A stretch of DNA of 64,000 bases from Curvibacter cyanobacteriorum (GCF_028649475.1 NZ_JAQSIP010000001.1:434001-498000), one strand, 5' to 3'; shown: positions 49,515 through 58,849, counted from the stretch's first letter. Notes: generated from the sequence alone by a model not told the origin. Numbers and translations are program-made.

Positions 49515-51812
49515 ATGGCTTTTTTGTTGACCCGCGGGCCCCGTGTGCCCGCGACGGCTTCGGCGCGTGCGCCTTTCTCCACCACTGAGCACCCGCTCCC
49601 CCTCGCTGCGGGGCCCCGGCCTGGCGCGCCCGCGTGGCATGCGCCGGGCGCCCGGCTTTGGGGTTTTCGCCTCAGTGCCCTGTCCTTGGCTTGCGCCGCG
49701 TTGGGTTCGGGCCTGAGCCCCGACTCGGCCCAGGCGCAATCAACAACTCAATCGACAGCGCCATCGACAGCGCCATCGACAGCGCCATCGCCGGCGCAGA
49801 CCCTCCCCGCGGCGGCCTCGGGCGCCAGCCTCAAAGAGGTCACGGTCACGGGCAACCCCTTGGGCGCGGCCGATTTGATCGTGCCGGTCAGCACGCTGCA
49901 GCGCGATGAACTGACCCAACAGGCCCGCGGCACCTTGGGCGAGACCCTGAACGGCACGCCCGGCGTCAGCAGCACCTACTTTGGCCCCAACGCCAGCCGG
50001 CCCATCATCCGGGGCCTGGATGGCGACCGCATCCGGGTGCTGACCAATGGGGGTGCCACGCTCGACGCGTCGGCGCTGAGCTTTGACCACGCGGTGCCCT
50101 TGGAGCCGATCACGGTGGACCGCATCGAGGTGCTGCGCGGCCCGGGGGCGCTGCAGTACGGCGGCAGCGCGGTCGGCGGGGTGGTCAACGTGATCGACAA
50201 CCGCATCCCGCGCGAGCCGCTGGACGGGGTCACCGGCAAGGTGGACCTGGGGGTGGCCACTGGCAATGGCGAGCGCAGTGGTGCCGCCATGGTCGAAGGC
50301 GGCAACCAGCGCTATGCGCTGCATGTGGACGGCTTTGACCGCCGCACCGACGACGTCCAGGTCCCCATCAGCCTGGCCTGCGAGCGCGTGGGCGCACCGG
50401 CCCAGGCCCGCCGCATATGCAACTCGGCCAGCCGCTCGCAGGGCGGGGCACTGGGCGGCAGCGTGTTCTTTGACCAGGGCTACCTGGGCGCCTCGGTCTC
50501 GACCTACCAGACCACCTATGGCACCGTGGCCGAGGACAACGTCAGCATCGGCATGCGCTCCAACCGCTATGCGCTGGAAGGCGAGTGGCGGCAGCCGCTG
50601 GTGGGGCTGCAGAACCTGAAGTTCCAGTTCAGCCACAGCGACTACCGCCACACCGAGTACGAGTCCGGTGTGGCCGGCACACGCTTCACCAACCAGGGCA
50701 ACGACCTGCGGATCGAAGCCAAGCATCAACCCTGGGCGGGCGTGCAGGGCGTGGTCGGTTTCCAGGCGGAGTCGGGGCGTTTTGCGGCCATCGGCGATGA
50801 GGCCTTTGCCCCCGCCAGCCGCAGCCGCAGCCAAGCCCTCTTTGTGCACGAGGAACTGCCCACCCGCTGGGGCAAGTTGAGCGCTGGCGCCCGCACCGAG
50901 CAGGTCACCGTGCGGTCGCTGGGCAATGCCGAAGTGGCGCGTTTCGAGACCGGCGAGCGCCGCTTCAACCCGCACAGCCTGGCGCTGGGCGCGCTGTGGA
51001 ACGTGGCCCCGGCCTGGCAACTGACCAGCAACCTGGCCTACACCGAGCGCGCCCCCAAGGACTACGAGCTGTTTGCCAATGGCCCGCACCTGGCCACGGC
51101 GGCCTGGGAAACCAGCAACAGCGCCTTGCGCAAGGAGCGCTCGACCAGCCTCGAAGTGGGCGCGCAATGGAAATCGGGCCCGCACCTGGCGGCGTTGAAC
51201 GCCTACCAGACCCGCTTCGCCAACTACATCGGTCTGCTGCCGAGTGGCGATGTGCTGAGCGCCGAAGGCCAGCGCAACCCGAGCGACGCCAGCCAGACCA
51301 CCTACCCCGAGTACCGTTATGTGGGCATCCGGGCCCGCTTCACGGGGCTGGAGGGGCGTGCCACCGTGCGCCTGGTGGGGCCGGGGGGCCTGCGGCCCAC
51401 GGGCACCTGGGGCGCTCTGGACCTGCAGTTGCGCGGCGATCTGGTGCGGGCCATCAACGCCGATACCCAGCAGCCCCTGCCGCGCATCGCGCCGGCCCGT
51501 GTGGGCGCCAGCCTGGCCTGGAGCCAGGGCCCCTGGGCGCTGCGCGGCGGCTTTGACCACGCCGCCGCCCAGAGCCGGGTGCCCAGCGACAGCCGTGCCA
51601 CCGCGGGCTACACGCTGTGGAACGCGATGGCCAGCTACAAGACCAGCGCACAGTGGGGAGGGCAGCGCACCCAGATGCTGTGGTACGCGCGCCTGGACAA
51701 CCTGACCAACCAGTTGGCTTACAGCGCCACCTCCATCCTCACCAGCACGGCCTACCCCAAGGCACCGCTGCCAGGGCGCAGCCTGAAGCTGGGGCTGCAA
51801 GTCGCGTTCTGA
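49515..51812 (+). CDS. TonB-dependent outer-membrane receptor, ZnuD-like
   Basis: A 765-residue TonB receptor. A long N-terminal region (signal ending near SAQAQ) is followed by a Thr/Pro/Ser-rich repeat; the plug begins near residue 108 (KEVTVTGNPLGAADL as TonB box region) with RPIIRGLDGDRIRVLTNGG and ALQYGGSAVGGVVNVIDNRIP, then a barrel ending in aromatic Phe. The plug strongly resembles Neisseria ZnuD, and two cysteines (SLACERVG, RRICNSAS) could form a loop disulfide. Zinc or heme uptake is likely but no His-rich loop is seen. The 12-bp repeat at 49751-49786 lies in its linker. Confidence 0.88.
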   Translation: MAFLLTRGPRVPATASARAPFSTTEHPLPLAAGPRPGAPAWHAPGARLWGFRLSALSLACAALGSGLSPDSAQAQSTTQSTAPSTAPSTAPSPAQTLPAAASGASLKEVTVTGNPLGAADLIVPVSTLQRDELTQQARGTLGETLNGTPGVSSTYFGPNASRPIIRGLDGDRIRVLTNGGATLDASALSFDHAVPLEPITVDRIEVLRGPGALQYGGSAVGGVVNVIDNRIPREPLDGVTGKVDLGVATGNGERSGAAMVEGGNQRYALHVDGFDRRTDDVQVPISLACERVGAPAQARRICNSASRSQGGALGGSVFFDQGYLGASVSTYQTTYGTVAEDNVSIGMRSNRYALEGEWRQPLVGLQNLKFQFSHSDYRHTEYESGVAGTRFTNQGNDLRIEAKHQPWAGVQGVVGFQAESGRFAAIGDEAFAPASRSRSQALFVHEELPTRWGKLSAGARTEQVTVRSLGNAEVARFETGERRFNPHSLALGALWNVAPAWQLTSNLAYTERAPKDYELFANGPHLATAAWETSNSALRKERSTSLEVGAQWKSGPHLAALNAYQTRFANYIGLLPSGDVLSAEGQRNPSDASQTTYPEYRYVGIRARFTGLEGRATVRLVGPGGLRPTGTWGALDLQLRGDLVRAINADTQQPLPRIAPARVGASLAWSQGPWALRGGFDHAAAQSRVPSDSRATAGYTLWNAMASYKTSAQWGGQRTQMLWYARLDNLTNQLAYSATSILTSTAYPKAPLPGRSLKLGLQVAF
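49751..49786 (+). repeat. Three exact 12-bp tandem units in the TonB receptor gene
   Basis: ATCGACAGCGCC is repeated three times in frame within the linker between signal peptide and plug, and a degenerate fourth copy follows. In the reading frame of the receptor it encodes STAP repeats. Copy-number change would only lengthen the linker by four residues. Confidence 0.9.
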
Positions 51813-52112
51813 CGCGCTTGGGTCGGGCCTGGGCCCGGGCTGGTGGGCGGCGCGGTCGCCAGGTCCGCGTCTGGGGCCTGGCGGGCACGCTCACAGGGGG
51901 CAGGGCGGCACCGGCCCGACCGCCGGTGCGCCCGGGTCTGTACCCAGGTCTGCACTTGGGGCGCCTGCAGACCCGGGTGAAAAAAGCGACAATTCGGGTT
52001 TTCCCGCGACCCAGGCCGCACGGGCCGCCGGTTCAGGCGGCCCCCCGGATGGCGTCGCGGCCGCCCCCCAGCGCCGGGCCTGCCGAAGGCCTGGCCGCCT
52101 GTCCCGATTGAA
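51813..52112. other. 300-base gap with a 10-bp perfect inverted repeat
   Basis: CCCGGGTCTG (51931-51940) and CAGACCCGGG (51968-51977) form a perfect stem with a 27-base loop. A GACAAT at 51988-51993 might be the -10 box for the AEC transporter gene. No coding frame is supported, and there is no T-run after the hairpin. Confidence 0.4.
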
Positions 52113-52121
52113 TTGCCTGCT

Positions 52122-53069
52122 GTGAACCACCCCGTCATCGCCTCGCTGCTGCCTGTTGTTTTGTTCATCCTGGCGGGCTTTGTGGCCGGCAAGCGCCGCT
52201 GGATTGGCGGTGGTGCCGTGCGTGACCTGTCCAACCTGGTGTTCATGCTGCTGTTGCCGGCCTTGCTGTTCAGAACCATGAGCGCGGTGCACCTGGAGCA
52301 GCTCGATTTCAAGCCGATTGGCATGTACTTTCTGGCCGCCAGCCTGGTCTATGCGGCGGTGCTGCTGGTGCAGGGCTACAACCGCCGTGGCGCGGTGCTG
52401 GCGCTGGCGGGCACCTTCAGCAACACCGGCATGATCGGCATCCCTCTGATCGGTCTGGCCTATGGCCAGCCGGGCATGGTGACCTTGTTCACCTTGATTT
52501 CGCTGCATTCGCTGGTGTTGCTGACCTCGGGCAACATCGTGCTCGAACTGGCGGCGCAGCGCGAGGACCTGCAACGCGGCGTGGCGCCGCAGCACTCGGT
52601 CTGGGTGACGGTGTTGCGGGCCCTGCGCAACGGCATCATCCATCCCATTCCCTTGCCCATCATCGCGGGCCTGTTGTTTGGCCTGACGGGCTGGCGCATC
52701 CCGCCGCTGCTGGACCAGCCCCTGCAGTTGCTGGGCAGTGCCATGGGGCCGATGGCGCTGGTGCTGGTGGGCGTCACGCTGGCCTATGGCTCGGTGGGCC
52801 CGCACCTCAAAGGCGCGTTGGCGATGGCGGGCGTCAAGAACCTCCTGCACCCGGCCGTGGTGCTGGGCCTGGGGTGGCTGTTGGGGCTCAGCGGTGTGCC
52901 CCTGGCGGTCATGGTGGTCACGGCGGGGCTGCCGATCGGTGCCAACGTTTACCTGTTTTCACAGCGTTATGGCGTGGCCGAAGACCTGACCACGGCCAGT
53001 GTTGCGGTGACCACGGTGATGGCCTTGCTGACCTTGCCCCTGGTCATGCTGGTGGCCGGGCAGGGCTGA
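52122..53069 (+). CDS. AEC-family auxin-efflux-carrier-like transporter
   Basis: A 315-residue inner-membrane transporter with about ten hydrophobic helices and the family pattern VFMLLLPALLFR, GTFSNTGMIGIPLI and a C-terminal half repeat (LLHPAVVLGLGWLLGL). Members move malate, malonate or other small acids; the substrate is unknown. Start is uncertain: the GTG at 52122 gives MNHPVIASLLPV, the TTG at 52113 gives three more residues, and neither has a good ribosome-binding site. It is convergent with pdxH. Confidence 0.88.
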   Translation: MNHPVIASLLPVVLFILAGFVAGKRRWIGGGAVRDLSNLVFMLLLPALLFRTMSAVHLEQLDFKPIGMYFLAASLVYAAVLLVQGYNRRGAVLALAGTFSNTGMIGIPLIGLAYGQPGMVTLFTLISLHSLVLLTSGNIVLELAAQREDLQRGVAPQHSVWVTVLRALRNGIIHPIPLPIIAGLLFGLTGWRIPPLLDQPLQLLGSAMGPMALVLVGVTLAYGSVGPHLKGALAMAGVKNLLHPAVVLGLGWLLGLSGVPLAVMVVTAGLPIGANVYLFSQRYGVAEDLTTASVAVTTVMALLTLPLVMLVAGQG

Positions 53070-53127
53070 TTCGGCCGGCCGCCAAGCACCGGGCGGGCCC
53101 GGTCGGGGCGCCGCTTGTACCCCGTCC

Positions 53128-53153
53128 TCACGGCCCCGGCGCGAAGGCCGTGA
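53128..53153. terminator. Hairpin between convergent AEC and pdxH genes
   Basis: TCACGGCC and GGCCGTGA form a perfect 8-bp stem with a 10-base loop in the 102-base gap. There is no T-run on either side, so a role in ending transcription is only suggested by position. Confidence 0.4.
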
Positions 53154-53171
53154 CGCCCCGGGGCGGGGCGC

Positions 53172-53822
53172 TCAGGGCGCCAGGCGTTCGCGCAGCCACA
53201 GGCCGCTGTCGTCGAGGCGGTAGCGCAGGCGGTCGTGCAGGCGGCTCTTGCGGCCCTGCCAGAACTGCCACTGCTCGGGCTTGAGGCGGTAACCCCCCCA
53301 GTGCGGCGGGCGGGGCGGCTGCAACATGAATTGCGCACCGTAGCGGGCGGCATTGGCCACCAGCACGGCCCGGCCCCCAATCACCTCGCTTTGCGGGCTG
53401 GCCCAGGCGCCAATGCGCGAGTCCAGCGGCCGGCTGTGGAAGTAGGCGTCGCTTTCTTCGTCGCTGACCTTCTCCACCACGCCCTCGATGCGCACCACCC
53501 GCTCCAGTTCGACCCAATGGAACTGCAAAGCCGCAAAAGGGTTGCCGGCCAGTTCACGGCCTTTGCGGCTGTCGTAGTTGGTGTACCAGACGATGCCACG
53601 CTCGTCATAGCCCTTGATCAGCACCACGCGCGTGCTGGGGCGCAGGTCGGCGCCCACGGTGGCCAGGGTCATGGCGTTGGGCTCGGGCACCTCGCTGGCG
53701 ATGGCCTCGTTGAGCCATTGTTCAAACTGTTTCAGCGGGTCGGCTTGCGAGGCGTCCTCGCTGAGTTCGGCGCGCTCGTAGCTTTTGCGCAGGTCGGCGA
53801 TGGAAGTACTGGTTTTGCTCAT
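53172..53822 (-). CDS. pdxH: Pyridoxamine 5'-phosphate oxidase
   Basis: FMN enzyme that makes pyridoxal 5'-phosphate. The 216-residue protein has the PdxH features [35 protein letters not shown], and the C-terminal [24 protein letters not shown]. The start [16 protein letters not shown] is chosen because family members begin with this pattern; a 25-codon extension upstream is not supported. It is divergent from the second pseudouridine synthase, with 233 bases between the starts. Confidence 0.95.
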   Translation of the reverse strand: MSKTSTSIADLRKSYERAELSEDASQADPLKQFEQWLNEAIASEVPEPNAMTLATVGADLRPSTRVVLIKGYDERGIVWYTNYDSRKGRELAGNPFAALQFHWVELERVVRIEGVVEKVSDEESDAYFHSRPLDSRIGAWASPQSEVIGGRAVLVANAARYGAQFMLQPPRPPHWGGYRLKPEQWQFWQGRKSRLHDRLRYRLDDSGLWLRERLAP

Positions 53823-54055
53823 GCCCTGATTTTGCCTGTCCGGCGCGCCGCCGTGACTTGACCCAGCGCAGAGCCCCCAGAGCCGACGTGCGGTCATGAC
53901 CTCGGCCGACCTCGGCAGAGCGAGCCTGCCTGGGGCCGCCTGGGGCAGGGCCCGCGGGGCCGGGCGCCGTGGGGGAGGGCGGCGCTGTCTTATAGTTCGG
54001 GGCCCGCAAGCCGCCTCAGGGCCTGCACTGCCTTTGATCGCCCTTCCAGCCCCGC

Positions 54056-54982
54056 ATGTACAACCCCGATCGTCCCCAGGTTTTGCCCACCCGCCGCGGC
54101 GTCAGTCCCAGCTGCGTGGCCGTGCCCGCGGGGCCTTGGCCCACCTTGCTCGACTTCCTGGTGCACCGCTTGCCTGCCGTCACCCGCGCGCAATGGGTGG
54201 AGCGCATGGCCCAGGGCGACGTGGTGGACGAGCGCGGCCAGCCGGTCACGCCCGAGCGGCCTTTCGAGCACAGCCTGCGCCTGTTTTATTACCGCCAGCT
54301 CGACACCGAACCTCAGCTGCCGTTTGAAGCCACGGTGGTGTTCCAGGACGACGAGCTGCTGGTGGCCGACAAGCCGCACTTCATGCCGGTCACCCCGGGG
54401 GGGCGTTACCTGCACGAGACCCTGCTGGTGCGCTTGAAGCACCAGCTGGGCCTGGAGACCCTGTCCCCCATCCACCGCATTGACCGCGAGACCGCGGGCC
54501 TGGTGTTGTTTTCAGTCCGGCCCGCCACGCGCGGGGCCTACCAGGCCTTGTTCCGCGAGCGCCAGGTGCACAAGCACTACGAGGCGATCGCGCCCTGGCG
54601 TGCCGAGCTGTCGTTTCCGCTGCGGCGCCAGAGCCGCATTGTGGAGAGCGAGCAGTTCTTTCGCTGCTGCGAGGTGCCCGGCGAGCCCAATGCCGACACC
54701 ACCATCGATGTGCAGGAGGTGCGTGGTGACCTGGCCCTGTACCGCCTCAGTCCGGTCACGGGCAAGCGGCATCAGTTGCGCGTGCACATGAACGCCCTGG
54801 GCCTGCCCATCCTCGACGACCATTTCTACCCGGTGGTCAACGACCCGCCCGAGGGCGATTATTCGCAACCGCTGCGCCTGCTGGCCCGGGGTCTTGAGTT
54901 TGACGACCCGGTCACCGGCCAGGTGCGGCGCTTCACGAGCCGCTTGCAGCTGCGCTGGCCAGCGCCCCAGGCGGGCGCCTAA
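54056..54982 (+). CDS. RluA-family pseudouridine synthase (second paralogue)
   Basis: A 308-residue RNA pseudouridine synthase. The catalytic motif is [11 protein letters not shown], and VGRSH-like C-terminal pattern [16 protein letters not shown] is present. The N-terminus up to residue 90 has a short S4-like region ([20 protein letters not shown]). It differs from the synthase at 1667-2590, so the two probably modify different rRNA or tRNA sites. A weak TTATAGTT near 53990 could be its -10 box. Target site unknown. Confidence 0.88.
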   Translation: MYNPDRPQVLPTRRGVSPSCVAVPAGPWPTLLDFLVHRLPAVTRAQWVERMAQGDVVDERGQPVTPERPFEHSLRLFYYRQLDTEPQLPFEATVVFQDDELLVADKPHFMPVTPGGRYLHETLLVRLKHQLGLETLSPIHRIDRETAGLVLFSVRPATRGAYQALFRERQVHKHYEAIAPWRAELSFPLRRQSRIVESEQFFRCCEVPGEPNADTTIDVQEVRGDLALYRLSPVTGKRHQLRVHMNALGLPILDDHFYPVVNDPPEGDYSQPLRLLARGLEFDDPVTGQVRRFTSRLQLRWPAPQAGA

Positions 54983-54984
54983 GC

Positions 54985-55488
54985 TCAACCGCCGGGCATC
55001 TCCAGTGGAGGCGGCACCGGGGTGCGCGCCACCACCATGTCGATCTCCACGGCCGCATTCTTGGGCAGTTGCCGCACGCCCACCGAGGTGCGCGTGTGGC
55101 GCCCGGCCTCACCAAGGATGTGCACCAGCAGGTCGGACGCGGCATCGGCCACCTCGCTGTGCTGGGTGAAGTCGTCGCTGCATTGCACGTAGACCGTGAC
55201 GCGCAGCACCTGGGCGATCAGGTCCAGGCTGCCCAGGTGCCGGGCCAGCAGGGCCAGGGCGCGCAGCGTGCTGATCTGGGCACCGGTGCGGGCTTGCGCC
55301 AGGCTCAGGTCCGCGCCAACGCGGCCCGTGACCACCACGGTGCTGCCCACGCGTGGCACCTGGCCGCTGACATACAGCGTTTCGCCATGCTGGAGCACGG
55401 GCAGGTAATGGCCGCCCGCCTGGATGGGGCCCTCAAAAGCCTCGCCCCACGGGGCGCAGGCGGCGGTGAAGTGGTCTTGTCGGGTCAT
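54985..55488 (-). CDS. RidA-family (YjgF/YER057c) protein
   Basis: A 167-residue RidA-like protein. LYVSGQVPR, ALALLARHLGSLDLIAQVLRVTVYV, and the C-terminal GVRQLPKNAAVEIDMVVA are the family marks. Classical RidA has Arg and a Gly-rich active site to hydrolyse enamine/imine intermediates; the longer length (usually 130) and sequence suggest the Rid6-7-like subgroup, so deaminase activity is uncertain. It is convergent with the pseudouridine synthase gene, only 2 bases apart. Confidence 0.88.
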   Translation of the reverse strand: MTRQDHFTAACAPWGEAFEGPIQAGGHYLPVLQHGETLYVSGQVPRVGSTVVVTGRVGADLSLAQARTGAQISTLRALALLARHLGSLDLIAQVLRVTVYVQCSDDFTQHSEVADAASDLLVHILGEAGRHTRTSVGVRQLPKNAAVEIDMVVARTPVPPPLEMPGG

Positions 55489-55633
55489 CGGCGTCGCTGG
55501 GTGGGGTGGTTGTCGACGCCCTCATGGTAGTGGCTCTGGCGCCATCGGTGACGGTCGGCGGCGTCGCGTCAACGGGGCTCTGCCGCTGGTGCGGCCCGGT
55601 CGCTGTCCGATGAATCAGTGACCGTGACCCCAT

Positions 55634-55670
55634 CAAAAAACCCGCTGTGTCGGGGCTCGACAAGCGGGTT
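55634..55670 (-). terminator. Rho-independent terminator after tRNA-Gly
   Basis: On the minus strand an 8-bp stem AACCCGCT/AGCGGGTT, extended by inner pairs (TGTCG/CGACA with one offset), is followed by six T residues. It lies 48 bases past the tRNA 3' end and ends the tRNA transcript. Confidence 0.8.
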
Positions 55671-55717
55671 GCTGGGGGGCGGCCCTGGCAGCGTGCGGGG
55701 CGCTGTGGGCCAGAATC

Positions 55718-55791
55718 TGGAGCGGGTGAAGGGAATCGAACCCTCGTATGAAGCTTGGGAAGCTGCCGTTCTACCATTGAACTACACCCGC
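55718..55791 (-). tRNA. glyU: tRNA-Gly (anticodon CCC)
   Basis: Reading the minus strand gives a 74-base cloverleaf: acceptor stem GCGGGTG/CACCCGC, D arm GTTC/GAAC, anticodon loop TTCCCAA, T arm GAGGG/CCCTT with TTCGATT, discriminator T and encoded CCA. The anticodon CCC decodes GGG. It resembles E. coli glyU. In the anticodon stem GCAGC/GCTTC there is a C28-U42 mismatch. A TATAAT lies 12 bases upstream and a terminator follows. Confidence 0.96.
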
Positions 55792-55802
55792 GGTAGCCTG
55801 CG

Positions 55803-55808
55803 ATTATA
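55803..55808 (-). promoter_or_regulatory. -10 box of the tRNA-Gly gene (TATAAT)
   Basis: A perfect TATAAT on the minus strand, 11 bases from the first tRNA base, fits a start a few bases upstream of the tRNA. A -35 match is poor. The divergent porin gene begins 80 bases away and has its own TATACT (55857-55862, plus strand). Confidence 0.6.
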
Positions 55809-55856
55809 GCGCCAGAAGCGCAGCCCTCCCGTCATGGCGCGGTCATTCGGCCCCCC

Positions 55857-55862
55857 TATACT
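55857..55862 (+). promoter_or_regulatory. Probable -10 box (TATACT) for the porin gene
   Basis: TATACT lies 25 bases before the porin ATG and is the best match to the sigma-70 -10 in this gap. No good -35 box stands 16-18 bases upstream. Confidence 0.4.
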
Positions 55863-55887
55863 GCGCCGCTGCTGTGACTGGAAAAGC

Positions 55888-57240
55888 ATGAAGAACTTCC
55901 CCCTCAAACCGCTGGGCTGGCTGGTTGCTGGCCTGCATTTGTGCTCCGCCTCGCTGGCTGTGGCGGCCGATGAACCGGCCGCCGCGACCGACACCGAGAG
56001 CACCATGGCGCGGTTCCAAAGCACCTACATCTGGCAGAAAAAGCCAGGGTTTTCGGCCGCCTACAGTGGGCAAAACAGCCTGCTGCCCCGAGCTGAGCGC
56101 AGCTACACCTTCACCCTGGACGCCTTTTTGGGCTTTCGCCCGTGGCAAAACGGCGAGCTGTACTTTGTGCCCGAGATCACCCAGGGCGTGCCCTTGTCCA
56201 ACCTGACGGGCTTGGGTGGCTTCACCAGCGGCGAGGCCACCCGGGTAGGCGGCAGCCACCCCACGCTGTACCGCCAAAAGCTGTTCTTGCGCCAGACCTG
56301 GAACCAAGGCGGCGGCCGCCAGCGGGTGGAGGGCGAGGTGGACCAGATGGCGGGCTGGGTGGAGCGGGACCGCGTGGTGCTGACTGCGGGCAATTTTTCG
56401 ACCCTCGATGTGTTCGACGACAACGCCTACGCCAAGGACCCGCGCAGCCAGTTCCTCAATTGGTCCGGCATGTCCCACACGGCCTTTGACTACGCGGCCG
56501 ACGCCCGGGGCTTTGGCTGGGGCGCGGCGCTGGAGTGGTACCGCGGTGACTGGGTGCTGCGGGTGGGGCGCATGACCGGTCCGACCACGCCGAACGGCTT
56601 GCCGACGGACCTGCGCATCTTCCAGCGCTATGGTGAGCAGTATGAGCTGGAGCACGCCCACACCCTGGCGGGCCAACCCGGCAAGGTGCGGTTGCTGGCC
56701 TGGCGCGCGCGTGCCTTGCTGGCCAACTACGCCGACGCGCTGGCCTACGGTCAGGCCAATCCGACGGCCAGCAAAGACTGGATCGGTGCGGTGCGCAACG
56801 GGGTCAAGACCAAATACGGCCTGGGGGTGAACCTGGAGCAGGCCCTCAATGACCGCTCGGGGGTGTTTTTGCGCGCCATGAAGGGCGACGGCAAGACCGA
56901 AACCTATGCCTTCGCCGAGGCGGACGCGTCGTTCTCGACCGGTTACTCGACGCGGGGCACGGCCTGGTCGCGTGACCAGGACACGCTGGGCGTGATGGTC
57001 GCGCGCAACATGTTGTCGACCGACCGGCGCCGATACCTGGCAGCGGGCGGCATGTCGTTCTTCATTGGCGATGGTGCTTTGCGTTACCGGCCCGAGACCT
57101 TGTTCGAGGTGTATTACAACGTCAATGTCGCCAAGGGCCTGTGGGTGTCGCTGGACTACCAGCGCATTGCCAACCCGGCTTACAACGCCGACCGGGGCCC
57201 GGTCAACGTGGGTTCGGTGCGCCTGCACGCCGAGTTCTGA
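55888..57240 (+). CDS. Carbohydrate porin (OprB-type) outer-membrane channel
   Basis: A 450-residue outer-membrane barrel. The signal peptide ends near SLAVAADEPA, followed by a stretch FQSTYIWQKKPGFSAAYSGQNSL and many alternating aromatic strands, closing with the C-terminal Phe. The pattern LRQTWNQGG, VLTAGNFSTLDVFDDNAYAKDPRSQFLNW fits OprB/carbohydrate-selective porins. Substrate unknown. The start MKNFPLKPLGWLVAGL is chosen; the long upstream frame overlaps the promoter region. It is convergent with gabD. Confidence 0.88.
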   Translation: MKNFPLKPLGWLVAGLHLCSASLAVAADEPAAATDTESTMARFQSTYIWQKKPGFSAAYSGQNSLLPRAERSYTFTLDAFLGFRPWQNGELYFVPEITQGVPLSNLTGLGGFTSGEATRVGGSHPTLYRQKLFLRQTWNQGGGRQRVEGEVDQMAGWVERDRVVLTAGNFSTLDVFDDNAYAKDPRSQFLNWSGMSHTAFDYAADARGFGWGAALEWYRGDWVLRVGRMTGPTTPNGLPTDLRIFQRYGEQYELEHAHTLAGQPGKVRLLAWRARALLANYADALAYGQANPTASKDWIGAVRNGVKTKYGLGVNLEQALNDRSGVFLRAMKGDGKTETYAFAEADASFSTGYSTRGTAWSRDQDTLGVMVARNMLSTDRRRYLAAGGMSFFIGDGALRYRPETLFEVYYNVNVAKGLWVSLDYQRIANPAYNADRGPVNVGSVRLHAEF

Positions 57241-57307
57241 GCCGCTGGCGCTGCAGGCGCGTGTTGCGCCGCGCAACGCGGCTCTGGCTGCTGGCGGGCC
57301 TCCAAAC

Positions 57308-57340
57308 AAAAAAGCCCCGCTGGCGCGTGTCCAGCGGGGC
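57308..57340 (-). terminator. Rho-independent terminator of the pot-gabD operon
   Basis: On the minus strand a perfect 10-bp stem GCCCCGCTGG/CCAGCGGGGC with a 7-base loop is followed by six T residues. It lies 31 bases past the gabD stop and faces the end of the porin gene. Confidence 0.85.
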
Positions 57341-57370
57341 CGTGGCTGTGTCAACCCATCCGAGGGCGGC

Positions 57371-58849
57371 TTACTTCAGGATGTCACCCAGGCACAGGTA
57401 CTTGAGTTCGACGTAGTCGTCCATGCCGTGGTGCGAGCCTTCGCGGCCCAGGCCGGACTGCTTGACGCCGCCGAAAGGCACGTGCTCGGTCGCGATGATG
57501 CCGGCGTTGATGCCGACCATGCCGTATTCCAGCGCTTCACTGACGCGGAAGATGCGGCCCACGTCGCGGCTGTAGAAGTAGCTGGCCAGGCCGAACTCGG
57601 TGTTGTTGGCGGCGTCGATGGCCTCTTGCTCGGTCTTGAAGCGGAACACCGGGGCGAAGGGACCAAAGGTTTCTTCGCGGGCGCACAGCATGTCGGCGGT
57701 GGCGTCGGCCACCACGGTGGGTTCGACAAACTGCCCCGCCATCGGCTGGCCACCCGCCACCACGCGGCCGCCCTTGGCCAGGGCGTCGGCCAGGTGGCGC
57801 TGCACCTTCTCGACCGCCGCGGGCTCGATCAGCGGGCCTTGGTTCACGCCTTCGGTGAAGCCGTTGCCCACCTTGAGGGCCTTGACCTTGGCGGCGAACT
57901 TCTCGACAAACGCGTCGTACACACCGTCTTGCACATACAAGCGGTTGGCGCAGACGCAGGTCTGGCCGGCGTTGCGGTATTTGCTGGCCATGGCGCCTTC
58001 GACGGCGCTGTCCAGGTCGGCGTCGTCAAACACGATGAAGGGCGCATTGCCGCCCAGTTCGAGCGACATCTTCTTGACCGTGGGGGCGCTTTGCGCCATC
58101 AGGATGCGGCCCACTTCGGTGCTGCCCGTGAAGCTGATGTGGCGCACGATGTCGCTGGCGCAGAACACCTTGCCCACGGCAATGCTGTTGGTGCTGTCGG
58201 CGGTCAGCAGGTTCAGCACACCGGCCGGGATGCCGGCGCGCACCGCCAGTTCGGCGGCGGCCAGGGCGGTCAGCGGGGTCAGCTCGGCGGGCTTGATCAC
58301 TACCGGGCAGCCCGCGGCCAGGGCCGGGGCCACCTTGCGCGTGATCATGGCCAGCGGGAAGTTCCACGGCGTGATGGCCGCGCAGACGCCGATGGGCTGC
58401 TTCATCACCAGCAGGCGGCGGTTGTTGTCGAACTGGGGCAGGGTTTCGCCGTTGACGCGCTTGGCTTCTTCGGCAAACCACTCGACAAAGCTCGCGCCAT
58501 AGGCGACTTCGCCCTTGGCTTCCGCAAAGGGCTTGCCTTGTTCGGCGGTCATGATGCGGCCCAGGTCTTCCTGGTGGGCCATCAGCAGCTGGAACCACTT
58601 GAGCAGGATGGCGTGGCGCTCCTTGCCGGTCTTGCTGCGCCAGGCCGGCCAGGCGGCGTTGGCGGCGGCGATGGCGGCCTCGGCATCGGCCGGGCCCAGG
58701 TTGGCCACATCGGCCAGCTTGAGGCCGGTGGCCGGGTCGTGCACGTCAAAGCGGCTGCTGCCCGCCACCCACTGGCCGTTGACCAGCGCGTCGGTCTTGA
58801 GCAGGGTGGGGTCGTTGAGCAGGGCGAGGGGGGAGGTCTTCATGTCCAT
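57371..58849 (-). CDS. gabD: NAD(P)-dependent succinate-semialdehyde dehydrogenase
   Basis: Oxidises succinate semialdehyde to succinate, the last step of GABA degradation. The 492-residue protein has ITPWNFPLAMITRK, ISFTGSTEVG, the general base Glu in LELGGNAPFIVF, and catalytic Cys in NAGQTCVCANR, followed by the ETFGPFAPVFRF segment. The CVCANR variant is typical of GabD. The two near-adjacent ATG codons (58849 and 58843) both fit. It is 49 bases after the ureohydrolase gene in the same operon, ahead of a terminator. Confidence 0.94.
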   Translation of the reverse strand: MDMKTSPLALLNDPTLLKTDALVNGQWVAGSSRFDVHDPATGLKLADVANLGPADAEAAIAAANAAWPAWRSKTGKERHAILLKWFQLLMAHQEDLGRIMTAEQGKPFAEAKGEVAYGASFVEWFAEEAKRVNGETLPQFDNNRRLLVMKQPIGVCAAITPWNFPLAMITRKVAPALAAGCPVVIKPAELTPLTALAAAELAVRAGIPAGVLNLLTADSTNSIAVGKVFCASDIVRHISFTGSTEVGRILMAQSAPTVKKMSLELGGNAPFIVFDDADLDSAVEGAMASKYRNAGQTCVCANRLYVQDGVYDAFVEKFAAKVKALKVGNGFTEGVNQGPLIEPAAVEKVQRHLADALAKGGRVVAGGQPMAGQFVEPTVVADATADMLCAREETFGPFAPVFRFKTEQEAIDAANNTEFGLASYFYSRDVGRIFRVSEALEYGMVGINAGIIATEHVPFGGVKQSGLGREGSHHGMDDYVELKYLCLGDILK

